A stretch of DNA of 64,000 nucleotides from Caulifigura coniformis (GTDB lineage Bacteria; Planctomycetota; Planctomycetia; Planctomycetales; Planctomycetaceae), in contig NZ_CP036271.1 of NCBI RefSeq assembly GCF_007745175.1, forward strand, positions 2,252,154-2,316,153, written 5' to 3'. The notes under the pieces are model-generated. The model was not told the origin of the DNA and made no database searches. It saw nothing but the letters and a program-made list of their open reading frames with translations. Of this stretch, positions 18,599-26,802 are shown one piece after another (the first letter of the stretch is position 1; each line of letters opens with the position of its first letter). Position numbers and translations under genes: made by a program.

Positions 18599-19492
18599 CT
18601 ACTTCGCCGCCGCAACCGGCTTCGGCATCAGGTAGCCGTCGAGCTGCCTCGCCTCGAGATTCACAGGCGCTCCCGACTTCGGCACCTCGACGCCTGCCGT
18701 CCACAGCGCCGCATTCGTCAGCAGCCGCCGATAGCCTTCCTGCCCCAGGCTGGCGTGCAGGTGAGCCCCGGTGAACGTGAATGACCGTCCTCCGTTCTCG
18801 CGCTCATACGCCCACGCCACAACCGACTCCTCGGGCTTCGTGGTCTTGTCCTTCGGACCGATCGTGCTCATCAGCGGCGTCACTCCTTTCCGCTCCGGCA
18901 CAAAGTCGAGCTTCCACAGAAACCCGTCATCGATCGAGAACGGCGTCACGCCCCGGCTGATCGGATGCTCGGGAAACGCGGTGAACTCGTGCACCCAGTG
19001 GGCTCGCTTCGACGTTCCGCCCTTGAACGTCGCGCCCAGCAGGCTCTTTCCCTTGTCGCCGAGCCCTTCCGGAAAATCGACCAGCTGATGCAGGCCCACC
19101 AGCCCCACTTTCTGGTCGGCCAGTTTCTGGATCTGGGCAAACCGGTCTCCCTGCAGGAAGCCATGTTTCTTGCCACCGTCGAAGAACATCACGACGCCTT
19201 TGGCCCCCTCAAACGTTTCCGGTTTCGTCGGCCAGTCGAGCGCCAGCACGGGAGCCACGCCCGGAGTCTGCTTCAGCAGGTCCGCCAGCGCCGCGCATCC
19301 CGCGACGTACTCATGTTCGCCCGGCTTGAAGTAGTTGCTCCCCGCAATCAGCACGATCTTCGCCGCATGGGAGTCCTTCGGAGCCTCTTCCACTTTCAGG
19401 CCGGCCGGCAGCACAACATCCGCCGCGGGAGCCGAAACGCAGACAAGCAGGACACTGGCCGACAGCAGACTCGAGCTCAGCAGACGAAGCAT
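18599..19492 (-). CDS. Secreted ThuA-domain protein
   Basis: A 297-residue protein with an N-terminal signal peptide (LLSASVLLVCVSAPAADV). The body is a ThuA/class-I glutamine amidotransferase-like fold: KIVLIAGSNYFKPGEHEY, AKGVVMFFDGGKKHG, VGLVGLHQLVDFP, HPISRGVTPF and FTFTGAHLHASLG are typical. Such proteins are numerous in planctomycetes and are thought to act in sugar or sulfated-polysaccharide breakdown or as trehalose-utilisation relatives, but few are characterised. It is divergent from the fae homologue to its right and convergent with the protease fusion to its left. Enzymatic activity is not assigned. Confidence 0.8.
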   Translation of the reverse strand: MLRLLSSSLLSASVLLVCVSAPAADVVLPAGLKVEEAPKDSHAAKIVLIAGSNYFKPGEHEYVAGCAALADLLKQTPGVAPVLALDWPTKPETFEGAKGVVMFFDGGKKHGFLQGDRFAQIQKLADQKVGLVGLHQLVDFPEGLGDKGKSLLGATFKGGTSKRAHWVHEFTAFPEHPISRGVTPFSIDDGFLWKLDFVPERKGVTPLMSTIGPKDKTTKPEESVVAWAYERENGGRSFTFTGAHLHASLGQEGYRRLLTNAALWTAGVEVPKSGAPVNLEARQLDGYLMPKPVAAAK

Positions 19493-19666
19493 GTTGCACC
19501 TTGAGCGGGAAGCACGGACGCCACGTTCAGAAACTGTCGCCGTGATTCTGCCGCCAGTGCAATCCGCCGTACAGTGAACGGCGATGCCGTCGCTTCACCA
19601 TTGAATTGTCCCTCCGGGCCTTTAACGTTTCACTGGTCTCCCACCCTTTCTCGAAACAGAACGTCC

Positions 19667-20257
19667 ATGGCCAAGAAGAAAGCCCAGAAATCCAAGTCGG
19701 CCAAACTCGGCCGCGTCGTGCTCCGCACCGGTGAAGCCCTCTATGAACCGGAGAGCGGACCGTCCTATCTCGCGGCCGAGCCGGAAGTCGTCATCGGCGA
19801 ACTCGATGGCCCCGTCGGGTTCGCGATCGCCAACCTCATCGGCGACCAGACCAAGGGACACTCGCGCGTCTTCGCGATCCTGAACTGCGACGTGCAGGTC
19901 CGCCCGACCACGCTGATGGTCAGCAAGGTCACCGTCAACAGCGAGAAGTACACCAACATCCTGATGGGCTCCGTCCAGGCGGGTATCGCCAACGGCGTCC
20001 TTGACGCCGTCCGCGCCGGCGACATCCCGAAAGAAAAGGCCAACGGCCTCGGAATCATCGTCTCCGTCTGGCTCGACCCAAGCGTGCTCGACGCCGACAA
20101 GGTCGACCACGAAGGTCTCTTCGAATCGAACCGCGCGGCCACGGCCACGGCCCTCGGCAAAGCCATGCGCGGTGAGCCCACCATCGACTGGCTCCTCAAG
20201 AACCAGAACAACGTGACTCACTTCTTCCACGAAATGGGCGTCAAAGGCGAGCTCTGA
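19667..20257 (+). CDS. Formaldehyde-activating enzyme (Fae) homologue lacking the usual histidine
   Basis: A 196-residue protein. The core (GEALYEPE, FAIANLIGDQTKGHSRVFAI, RPTTLMVSKVTVNSEKYTNI, AVRAGDIPKEKANGLGIIVS) follows Fae, which condenses formaldehyde with tetrahydromethanopterin to methylene-H4MPT. In true Fae a histidine sits in a motif like VAHIDLIIG; here the aligned stretch reads AAEPEVVIG, so E38 appears to replace it. The protein also carries a Lys-rich N-terminal extension (MAKKKAQKSKSAK). It may be one of the Fae-like paralogues of uncertain activity. I use ATG 19667; a further upstream in-frame start at 19574 adds 31 non-homologous residues. A second H4MPT gene, ftr, lies at 46.4 kb. 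Confidence 0.8.
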   Translation: MAKKKAQKSKSAKLGRVVLRTGEALYEPESGPSYLAAEPEVVIGELDGPVGFAIANLIGDQTKGHSRVFAILNCDVQVRPTTLMVSKVTVNSEKYTNILMGSVQAGIANGVLDAVRAGDIPKEKANGLGIIVSVWLDPSVLDADKVDHEGLFESNRAATATALGKAMRGEPTIDWLLKNQNNVTHFFHEMGVKGEL

Positions 20258-20263
20258 AATACC

Positions 20264-20316
20264 AGCGCCCCGGCCTCTCTGAAGCAGCCGGGGCGCTCCA
20301 AGTTTCTGGAGCGCCC
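20264..20316 (+). terminator. Two overlapping, mutually exclusive hairpins after the fae homologue
   Basis: Stem 1: AGCGCCCCGGC pairs perfectly with GCCGGGGCGCT (20264-20297). Stem 2: GGGCGCTCCA (20291-20300) pairs perfectly with TGGAGCGCCC (20307-20316) and is followed by TTTCC. The two stems share the bases 20291-20297, so only one can form at a time. The site lies 6 bases after the fae stop and before the end of a converging gene, so a bidirectional terminator is the simplest reading. Confidence 0.65.
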
Positions 20317-20344
20317 TTTCCAGCACCTCGTGGCGCCCCCTCGA

Positions 20345-21175
20345 TCAACGCCGATCTACCCGGATCTGGCCGATCTCCAGATGGCTGTCCGTCTTCGGCG
20401 CCCACGAAGCGTCTCCCCCGCCGTGGAACACTTCGAACTGGACGCTGTCCGCACCGAACGTCTCCTCGCGACGCCATTCCATGTCACGACGCTCGACCAC
20501 CAGCTGCTCTGCCGTGCCCTTCTGCTGAATCCAGACCAGCAGCGCGCCATCACGCTGGCCTGGCCGATTCATCCGCGTCTGAATCCTCACCTGCGTCGGT
20601 TCGCCCCGCACAAACCGGAAATCACTCGGGAACGGAAAGCTCTCTCCGTACTTCCCCGGCTGGTGCATGTGATAAACGTAGGCCTCGCCGCGACCGTCCT
20701 TCCGCCACATCAGCCGCGCAGAGAACCCGTTCATTCCATCGGCGGGCCGGCCGCCGGTCACGGACTCAGGCCCCCCGGAAATCCCTGGAAGCTTTCCCCC
20801 TTTGACGAACTCGAAGTCGGGATCGAAACACACGGTGTAAGAGATCGTCAGGTCATCCGAGCGGCCGTACGGGTACCTCCAGCCGGCCCCGCCGTCGGCA
20901 GGCCCGATTGCGCCCGCTTTGCACGTAATCCGCAAAGCATTCCCGGCCTCGCGCCGAACCACTGAAACACGTCCCTCTTTCACGCCATCCTCATACTCGC
21001 AGCCAGGCCAGTCAGCCTTCCACCGCGCCACCGGATACATCCCGGCATCGCCGGAAATCACCACGGCCTTCGCCGGCTCGGCCGCCCGAACAACAAGGCC
21101 AACGGTCGCCACAACGCCGAGTACGGTCGCCCGAATGAGACGCCGCGCTTGTCGCGTTCGATTGCTGCACTGCAT
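20345..21175 (-). CDS. Secreted polysaccharide lyase family 14-like protein
   Basis: A 276-residue exported protein. The N-terminal basic stretch and hydrophobic core (RLIRATVLGVVATVGLVVRAAE) form a signal peptide. The body has the beta-jelly-roll pattern of PL14-type alginate/glucuronan lyases: SYTVCFDPDFEFVKGGKLPG, a GISGGPESVTGG loop, NGFSARLMWRKDG, and YVYHMHQPGKYGESF. Conserved Lys/Tyr/Arg positions of that fold seem present, but substrate specificity (alginate, glucuronan or another uronic-acid polymer) cannot be told. It likely degrades algal or matrix polysaccharide outside the cytoplasm. Single gene; converges on the fae homologue. Confidence 0.65.
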   Translation of the reverse strand: MQCSNRTRQARRLIRATVLGVVATVGLVVRAAEPAKAVVISGDAGMYPVARWKADWPGCEYEDGVKEGRVSVVRREAGNALRITCKAGAIGPADGGAGWRYPYGRSDDLTISYTVCFDPDFEFVKGGKLPGISGGPESVTGGRPADGMNGFSARLMWRKDGRGEAYVYHMHQPGKYGESFPFPSDFRFVRGEPTQVRIQTRMNRPGQRDGALLVWIQQKGTAEQLVVERRDMEWRREETFGADSVQFEVFHGGGDASWAPKTDSHLEIGQIRVDRR

Positions 21176-21420
21176 GAGTTCCGCCGTTTCTTCCCGAATG
21201 CTGTCCGTTAAGCCGCCTCGACTCGCGGGCGGGCCCCCCTCGCCGCGATGAAGGAACCGATCGGGACCTGGACATCTTCAAAGCTGGTATTCCGGGTTCC
21301 GCAGCCGATGAATGGACGAATGCGAATCGAGGATCGTTCTATCGCCTGCACAGGAGCCATGAGAATGGCCGAGGGGGCGTGGACATTCGCTGTCGCGGAG
21401 GCCGGCCCCCGGGAGTAGAC

Positions 21421-21509
21421 CTGTGACGAACTGTGACGACCTGTGACAGCGACAAACCGCCTGAAACATTGGAGTTCTGGACCTGTGACACGTGTGACAT
21501 GTGTGACGA
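21421..21509. repeat. TGTGAC array, copy 1
   Basis: Three CTGTGAC units at an exact 10-base spacing (21421, 21431, 21441), a spacer of about 36 bases, then three more TGTGAC units (from 21484, 21493 and 21502) at 9-base spacing, ending in GAG. A related array at 33641-33734 has the same two-block layout. Confidence 0.8.
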
Positions 21510-21560
21510 GCAGTGGAGTCTTTTTTCACCCCCTCTCGCGGGGCTGATCACCCTTGTTTG

Positions 21561-21605
21561 CATTGCCAAAGAACGGACTCTCTACCCTGACGTGAGGGGT
21601 TGCGC
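21561..21605. repeat. Conserved tail downstream of TGTGAC array, copy 1
   Basis: Contains AAAGAACGGACTCTCT and ends CTGACGTGAGGGGTTGCGC. A close relative is at 33787-33832, also just after a TGTGAC array, and the last ~28 bases recur at 48023-48050 without an array. Confidence 0.7.
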
Positions 21606-21758
21606 ATCGTGAAGAATCTTCGCATGGCTGAAGGGGCATTGGGCCCTAACCTTCCTTTGGGAAGGTGGTTGCGTCGTGTGCCGAATCGAGATCCTGACAT
21701 CGAGCCGGGACGTTTTCGCCAGCGCGGAGAGCAGGTTGAATGTCCGGTCGCGGGCGGC

Positions 21759-23681
21759 CTAGATCAATCCGTGCAGCGGGCCTCCCTTCGCCCCCAGTTC
21801 CTCCACGCGCTTCACCACCTTCGGATCATCCACGATCGGCGGCGCATGATGCGGCTTGATCCGGGCATCAATCACCAGTGGCCCCCGACACCCGAAGTGC
21901 TTCTCCTCCACGAACGCATCCACCCCGTCCACATCCGCCGCCGGGTTCGATCGCGTAAAGGTCACCCACAGCCAGTTCTTCAACGACTCACTCGCAAACC
22001 GGCTGTCGTCGCAGAGCACGATCAGTGGAAACCCATCCAGCGATCGCACGTGCCCCATGAAGTCGCAGAACCGCCGCAGCTCGCCATCCGACTTCCGCGG
22101 TGACTCCGCCGGCCGCTGCAGCCGCTCCTCGATCGACTCCGATACGCCCGCATGTCGCGGCGCCTGCACGCACAACACCCCCGGCATCACAACTTGCGGC
22201 TCCGAGAACCCGTCCGGCAACTGCGTGTTGGATGGGACCTCCCCCAGCAGCGACCGCCGCTTTGACCCCGCCGCCGCGACGACCAGCTTCGATCCGCTGT
22301 TGAGTCCCGATCCGCTGTAGTCGAGCGTGTCGATCGTCGTCTTCGTCTGGAAATGCAGGTCGCGCCGCCAGTCGACCCGCTCCAGCACATGCTTGAGGAA
22401 CACACCGATGTCATGCAGATCCAGCCGCGGATCATCCTGCTCGGCCGCGATGAACAGGTACTTCGCCAGCGACAGCTGCCCCTGACCCAGGATCGCATTT
22501 GCCTGCGTCAGGATCTCCAGCGGCTCGCGCTCCTTCGCATACGGCACATACCGCTCCGACCCGATCGCCAGCAGCAGCGGATGCACCCCCGCCTCATCCA
22601 CTGCATGCACGGCCTTCACTCCCGGCAGCACCGTAGGAATCACCGGCCCCGTGATCTCATGAATGATCGCCCCAAAGCTCGTGTCCTCCTGCGGCGGCCG
22701 GCCAACGACCGTGAACGGCCAGATCGCGTCCTTACGGTGCAGAACCTCCTCGACCTTCAGAACCGGGAAATCATGCGCGAGGCTGTAATAACCCAGGTGA
22801 TCTCCAAACGGGCCTTCCGGCAGCTGACGGTCCGGATCGACGGTTCCCGTGATCAAGAAGTCCGCATCGGCGAGGCCGGCCATCGGCTGATACCCGGCGC
22901 TGCGTCGATCCTTGAAACCGCGACAAGACACGTCGCGAACGAGTCGCACGCGCCGCCCCCCCAGGGCCCCCGCGAACGTCAATTCCGAAAGCCCCTCCGG
23001 CAACGGCATCACCGCGGACAACGTCAACGCCGGTGGTCCACCGACCGCGATCGAAACCCGAAACGGCTTGCCCGCTGCAATCGCCGCCGCATGGTGAACC
23101 CCAATGCTGCGATGAATCTGGTAGTGCAGCCCGACTTCCTCATCCTTCGCGTACGAGTTCCCCGACAGCTGCACCCGGTACATCCCCAGGTTCGATTTCA
23201 TCCACCCCGGTGACCGCACATCCTCGCTGTAGACAATCGGCAACGTAATGAATGGCCCGCCATCGGCCGGCGCACTCACAATTGGCGGCAGCTCCGAGAT
23301 CGTCGTCCGGTTCTCACACACCGGCCCGTTCGACACATACTTCGGCCGCATCGCCCAGGCCGTCGGCACCGCCTTCACATACCGAAATGGCCTCTTCGCC
23401 GCATTCCCCGGATCAACCTTCAGCTCCACCAGCCGCCGAACATTGTCCAGCGTGTCGCGGAACATGAACTGCGTCCGCTCCAGCGTCCCGAACAGGTTGC
23501 TGACCGCCGGAAACCTGCACCCCTTCAGCCGCTCGAACAGGATCGCCGGCCCACCCTTTTCATACACCCGCCGCTGAATCAGCGCCGCCTCGAGATACGG
23601 ATCGATCTCGACCGAGACCCGCCTTAACTGCCCGGCCCGCTCCAGGTCCGTGACACATTCCCGAAGCGAACGATAACCCAT
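21759..23681 (-). CDS. UbiD-family decarboxylase
   Basis: A 640-residue protein of the prenylated-FMN-dependent UbiD/Fdc family. Visible signatures are NLFGTLERTQFMF (61-73), GWMKSNLGMYRVQLSGN (159-175) carrying the metal/cofactor-binding Asn and catalytic Arg region, and EGPFGDHLGYYS at 289-300 with E289 and D294, the acidic pair typical of bacterial UbiD. These enzymes add or remove CO2 on aromatic or unsaturated acids, as in ubiquinone synthesis. Length is greater than E. coli UbiD (~500) because of a C-terminal extension of about 130 residues. No UbiX-like prenyltransferase gene is in the window. It lies 90 bases after the fmdB-like gene on the same strand with a palindromic repeat between them. 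Confidence 0.88.
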   Translation of the reverse strand: MGYRSLRECVTDLERAGQLRRVSVEIDPYLEAALIQRRVYEKGGPAILFERLKGCRFPAVSNLFGTLERTQFMFRDTLDNVRRLVELKVDPGNAAKRPFRYVKAVPTAWAMRPKYVSNGPVCENRTTISELPPIVSAPADGGPFITLPIVYSEDVRSPGWMKSNLGMYRVQLSGNSYAKDEEVGLHYQIHRSIGVHHAAAIAAGKPFRVSIAVGGPPALTLSAVMPLPEGLSELTFAGALGGRRVRLVRDVSCRGFKDRRSAGYQPMAGLADADFLITGTVDPDRQLPEGPFGDHLGYYSLAHDFPVLKVEEVLHRKDAIWPFTVVGRPPQEDTSFGAIIHEITGPVIPTVLPGVKAVHAVDEAGVHPLLLAIGSERYVPYAKEREPLEILTQANAILGQGQLSLAKYLFIAAEQDDPRLDLHDIGVFLKHVLERVDWRRDLHFQTKTTIDTLDYSGSGLNSGSKLVVAAAGSKRRSLLGEVPSNTQLPDGFSEPQVVMPGVLCVQAPRHAGVSESIEERLQRPAESPRKSDGELRRFCDFMGHVRSLDGFPLIVLCDDSRFASESLKNWLWVTFTRSNPAADVDGVDAFVEEKHFGCRGPLVIDARIKPHHAPPIVDDPKVVKRVEELGAKGGPLHGLI

Positions 23682-23697
23682 GGCGGCAAGTGTTCCG

Positions 23698-23725
23698 TGT
23701 GCGACGGCTCTATGAGTCGTGCGAG
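23698..23725. repeat. Palindromic repeat D (GCACGGCTC..GAGCCGTGC type), diverged copy
   Basis: TGCGACGGCTC then TATGA then GTCGTGCGA forms an imperfect inverted repeat. Cleaner copies are at 26605-26630, 51701-51726 and 52693-52719. Sits between the ubiD-type gene and the fmdB-like gene. Confidence 0.6.
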
Positions 23726-23771
23726 TTCAAACAGGACGCGGCAATCAGAGAACCGCGGAATCGCAACGGAA

Positions 23772-24104
23772 CTAATCCAGATGCTTCAGATCGCTCGGCT
23801 TGATCCGGTTGTTCTTATCAATAATCTTCGGCCCCTTGCCCGCCCGCTTCTCGTAGATGCCGTCCCCCGCCTTCACGTATTTCGTGAAGCCGAGCTTGTC
23901 CAGCTTCTTGTCGTCCTTCATCGCCCGGTTCATCGAGCCCTCGGTCCACGATCCGCCGATCGCCACCGGGACAATCACCCGCCGCACCGGCTCTCCCGTC
24001 TCCGGATGCGCCGTCAGCGGCTTCTCCTTCATCCCCTGCGCAATCTCGAAGCGAGGCCCCTCGGACCCATCAGCCTGAACAATTTCGTAGACGTAAATTG
24101 GCAT
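23772..24104 (-). CDS. FmdB-like protein without zinc cysteines
   Basis: A 110-residue protein. MPIYVYEIVQADGSEGPRFE, then MKEKPLTAHPETGEPVRRVI, follows the FmdB zinc-ribbon layout (MPxYEYxCxxCGxxFE...PLxxCPxCGxxVRRxI), but all four Cys positions are replaced and the whole protein has no cysteine. The fold may persist without zinc. FmdB proteins were first noted as possible regulators near formamidase/amidase genes, with no firm function. It lies 90 bases upstream of the UbiD-family gene on the same strand, so co-expression is likely. Confidence 0.75.
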   Translation of the reverse strand: MPIYVYEIVQADGSEGPRFEIAQGMKEKPLTAHPETGEPVRRVIVPVAIGGSWTEGSMNRAMKDDKKLDKLGFTKYVKAGDGIYEKRAGKGPKIIDKNNRIKPSDLKHLD

Positions 24105-24185
24105 GGGATGTGGCCACGGCGCTGCCGCCGTGGGGAAACAGGGAATTCGGCTCTCGACTGCTCGGCCGTCCGCAGAAACGTTCCG

Positions 24186-25946
24186 TCAGATCGACCGTAG
24201 ATATTCTAACAGCCGGTTCAAGTCCTGAGGCCCGAGTCCTCCCGGGATCTGGTGCGAATGGTCTTCGAACACCGATCGGAGCGATTTTGCCCGGCCGTCA
24301 TGCAGAAATGTCGACCGCTGGCTCACGCCCCGCAGCGAGGGCGGATTGAACTTCGACAACCCTTCCTCGTCCGTCAGCCCCACGTCAAAAACCGCATCCG
24401 TCGTGAACGTCAGCGAAGGAACGTGGCATTTCGCGCAGCCCTCGCGCTCGAACACCTGCCGTCCAGCCGCCACAGACTCCACCTGCTCTTCCCCCACCGG
24501 GTCCAGCACGGGGGGCGCCGCCCGCAGCGTGTGCAGGTAAGCGGTCAGATCCGAAACCTCCTCCAAGGTCGGCTGTGGCCCCTGCATGGACGACGTGATC
24601 GAACTCTCCACCTGTTCATGCAACTCGCGGAAGGCGCCGTTCCATCCCCAAGGATTGGCATCCCGCGTTCCCAGCAGTGACAGGATCTTCTTGGGCGTCC
24701 CGAATGTCCCGTCGCTGTGCGTATCCGCCAGCCCATTCGTCGTATGCCCGTCGACGTGGCATGAATGGCAGCTCAGCCACTGGTCGTGCGACAGCTTCGC
24801 ACTGAAGAACAGCCGCTCCCCACGCGAAGCAGGCGTCGGCTCCGGCATCGGACCGAGGGATATCGTCTCGACCACCGCGCCGCCCGCCGGGTCGACGACC
24901 GAGATCGAATCGGACAACTGGTTCACGACGAAAACCGTTCCCCGATCATCCAGCACCAGCGAAAGCGGCCGCGCGCCGACGCTGATCCGCGCCGAGATTC
25001 CCGCCGGAGTCGTCAGGATCGAAAGGTCCCCCGTCCCGGACGAAAGCACGGCCCAATTGCCATTGCGCAGTTGGGCCAGTCCCGCCAGGTCCGCCGCGCC
25101 GAATCCCGGCTGCCCCACCTGCCGCACCGGCGTCTCGCGCTCCGCGGACGACGGATCGATCAGGCCGGCGAGCGGAATCTCGCGCAGCACGTTGTTGGTC
25201 AGCATCCCCCAATGGATGTCGTTGAAGTCGGTGTGCGCGAGGGGATTCTGGATCGAATGCGCAAAAACAACGTGCTCTTTGTCGCGCGACAACGCGACCC
25301 CTCGCACATTGCCACCGTGAAGGGAGCGCAGCGGCTTAACGGTGCGCTCCGCCAGGTCAATCAGCGCCAGCCGTCCACCGAAGGCGTCCACCACCAGCAC
25401 ACGCCGGTCATCCAGCACAAGCTGCAGCCGCGGGTTGAACTCCAGCGGCAGCACGGCCACGGGCCGCAGCTCCGGGCCCGCCGGTGTCAGATCGAGCTCC
25501 ACCAGCGTGACACACCGCGACCACAATGACGCCACGCTCGCCAACCGGCCATCATGGCTCACGCAGACGCTGACCGGATGCTTCGCGACCGGCGCCGTCC
25601 CCAAGGTCACGACTGCGTCGCCATCAACTTTCAATCCGCGGAGTTCGTGCGTCCCCGCGTCCGTCGCCAGCAGCCAGCCCGTCGAAGGAATGGCCGCGAG
25701 ATCCGTCAATGAACGCCCGACCGCCTGTTCCACGACGCGAGAATCGCCCGCCCCCGCGTCGTCGCCGGCCGACTTCAGCGCGACCAGCGACAGCGAGCCC
25801 GTCCCCTCGTTGGCAACCGCCAGCCGGGTTCCCCCCTCCAGCAGCACTGCGGCCGAAGGCTTCCTCCACGCAGGCGGCAACGCCCCATCCACCGGCGTCA
25901 CACCGCCAACGAGAAGAAGAACTGCCAGAAAACGAACGCCGATCAT
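24186..25946 (-). CDS. Secreted beta-propeller / dihaem cytochrome c peroxidase-like protein
   Basis: A 586-residue exported protein. The signal peptide is at 1-21 (VRFLAVLLLVGGVTPVDGA). The N-terminal two thirds form a YncE-like beta-propeller (SLSLVALKS, DLAAIPSTGWLLATDAG, SVCVSHDGRLASVASL, SISVVDPAGGAVVETISLG). The C-terminal ~200 residues carry two haem-c sites, CHSCH at 393-397 and CAKCH at 504-508, and the loop NPPSLRGVSQRSTFLHDGRA typical of the MauG/bacterial cytochrome c peroxidase family. A periplasmic electron-transfer or peroxidase role is likely. I take ATG 25946; an in-frame upstream start at 26027 adds 27 Gly-rich residues ahead of the signal peptide. Confidence 0.8.
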   Translation of the reverse strand: MIGVRFLAVLLLVGGVTPVDGALPPAWRKPSAAVLLEGGTRLAVANEGTGSLSLVALKSAGDDAGAGDSRVVEQAVGRSLTDLAAIPSTGWLLATDAGTHELRGLKVDGDAVVTLGTAPVAKHPVSVCVSHDGRLASVASLWSRCVTLVELDLTPAGPELRPVAVLPLEFNPRLQLVLDDRRVLVVDAFGGRLALIDLAERTVKPLRSLHGGNVRGVALSRDKEHVVFAHSIQNPLAHTDFNDIHWGMLTNNVLREIPLAGLIDPSSAERETPVRQVGQPGFGAADLAGLAQLRNGNWAVLSSGTGDLSILTTPAGISARISVGARPLSLVLDDRGTVFVVNQLSDSISVVDPAGGAVVETISLGPMPEPTPASRGERLFFSAKLSHDQWLSCHSCHVDGHTTNGLADTHSDGTFGTPKKILSLLGTRDANPWGWNGAFRELHEQVESSITSSMQGPQPTLEEVSDLTAYLHTLRAAPPVLDPVGEEQVESVAAGRQVFEREGCAKCHVPSLTFTTDAVFDVGLTDEEGLSKFNPPSLRGVSQRSTFLHDGRAKSLRSVFEDHSHQIPGGLGPQDLNRLLEYLRSI

Positions 25947-26045
25947 CGAACCAATGCTCGCATGACGATCCGGGTCCCGGCCACCACCGCCGGCCCCACC
26001 ATCATACCGAGTCCCGAGGGCCGGCACCCACTCCCGAACCCGCGC

Positions 26046-26579
26046 TTACGCGCCGACCCGGGCCGCCGCCACCGCGACCACAAACCCCTGCACCACCGCC
26101 GCGATCCGCACCACCTGCTGCACCCGGTCTTCGGTCACGTCTTCATGCAACAGGCTGTTCTCATGCGCCCGGATGCACATCTCGCACCCGGCCAGGACCG
26201 CGCACGCCATCGAACACATCTCGAACAGCTTCTTGCTCACCGCCGGCTTCGACATCCGCGACATCCGCAGACCCGCCGGCCGCTGTGTATAACTCTCTTT
26301 CCCGATCATGTGGCGGAACCGGTAAAACACCGTGTTCATCCCCATGATGGCGGCCGCCCCCTTCGCATCCGCGATCGCCTCGGGCGAGAGAGTCGTGCCG
26401 GCCTGCTGGATCAGCGCTTCGGCCAGTTCCGTTTCCTTCAGGAACACAGCGCTGCACAGCGCGATCGCATAACGCTCCTGCGGCTCGAGGTCGCCCGAAT
26501 CGAGCACGCTCCCCAGGTTCAGCCGCAGGTCCTTGGTATCGTCGTTCAGCAGGCTTTTGAGTTCGTCGAGAGTCGGCAT
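26046..26579 (-). CDS. ahpD: AhpD-type alkylhydroperoxidase
   Basis: A 177-residue carboxymuconolactone-decarboxylase-fold protein. The redox motif GCEMC (C132, C135) and H139 match the C130/C133/H137 arrangement of mycobacterial AhpD, with an upstream Glu-containing helix (KKLFEMCSMACAVLAG). AhpD is a cytoplasmic thiol reductase that recharges AhpC. It follows the peroxiredoxin gene on the same strand, which supports pairing. ATG 26579 is preferred; an open frame upstream to 26768 would overlap repeats and the ahpC terminator. No strong ribosome binding site is visible. Confidence 0.87.
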   Translation of the reverse strand: MPTLDELKSLLNDDTKDLRLNLGSVLDSGDLEPQERYAIALCSAVFLKETELAEALIQQAGTTLSPEAIADAKGAAAIMGMNTVFYRFRHMIGKESYTQRPAGLRMSRMSKPAVSKKLFEMCSMACAVLAGCEMCIRAHENSLLHEDVTEDRVQQVVRIAAVVQGFVVAVAAARVGA

Positions 26580-26604
26580 GGTTTCATTCGTTGCGGAAAA
26601 GTGG

Positions 26605-26630
26605 GTGCTACGGCTCTGTGAGCCGTGCGA
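26605..26630. repeat. Palindromic repeat D copy
   Basis: GTGCTACGGCTC TGT GAGCCGTGCGA: inverted repeat of about 9 bp around CGGCTC/GAGCCG. Located just upstream of ahpD. Confidence 0.7.
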
Positions 26631-26670
26631 TCGCGGACCGGCCGCCCCCTGCGCGGCCGCGTGTCCACGA

Positions 26671-26701
26671 AAAAACCCCGGCCCCCTGGGGCGACCGGGG
26701 T
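26671..26701 (-). terminator. Rho-independent terminator between ahpC and ahpD
   Basis: On the minus strand ACCCCGG and CCGGGGT form a 7-bp stem around a 13-base GC-rich loop that can add an inner stem, followed directly by a TTTTTT run. It is 102 bases after the ahpC stop and upstream of ahpD. It should give more ahpC than ahpD transcript or separate the two genes. Confidence 0.8.
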
Positions 26702-26734
26702 CGACATCATGACACCGGGCGGAACATGACGCCG

Positions 26735-26762
26735 GGTGGCACTGGCTCTGCCAGTGCAATCC
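26735..26762. repeat. Palindromic repeat C (GGCACTGGC..GCCAGTGC type)
   Basis: TGGCACTGGCTC TGCCAGTGCAATCC is an inverted repeat with 8-9 bp arms. Copies also occur at 18529-18550, 48272-48299 and 48306-48333. Lies between the ahpC stop and its terminator. Confidence 0.75.
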
Positions 26763-26802
26763 CAACACCGGCCATCAAACCGCATCACCAACCACCAGCG
26801 CC

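Larger units (their letters stand above)
21176..21758. other. Gene-free stretch with TGTGAC repeats
   Basis: No ORF here has family resemblance. The centre holds six TGTGAC copies (21421-21509) and a conserved tail (21561-21605). The remainder, including 21606-21758, shows nothing recognisable. Promoters of the PL14-like gene (minus strand, start 21175) should lie at the left end. Confidence 0.6.

Noticed and set aside
21421-21509. TGTGAC array as CRISPR
   Set aside because: Units are 6-7 bases with 2-3 base gaps, far too short for repeat-spacer units; no cas genes.
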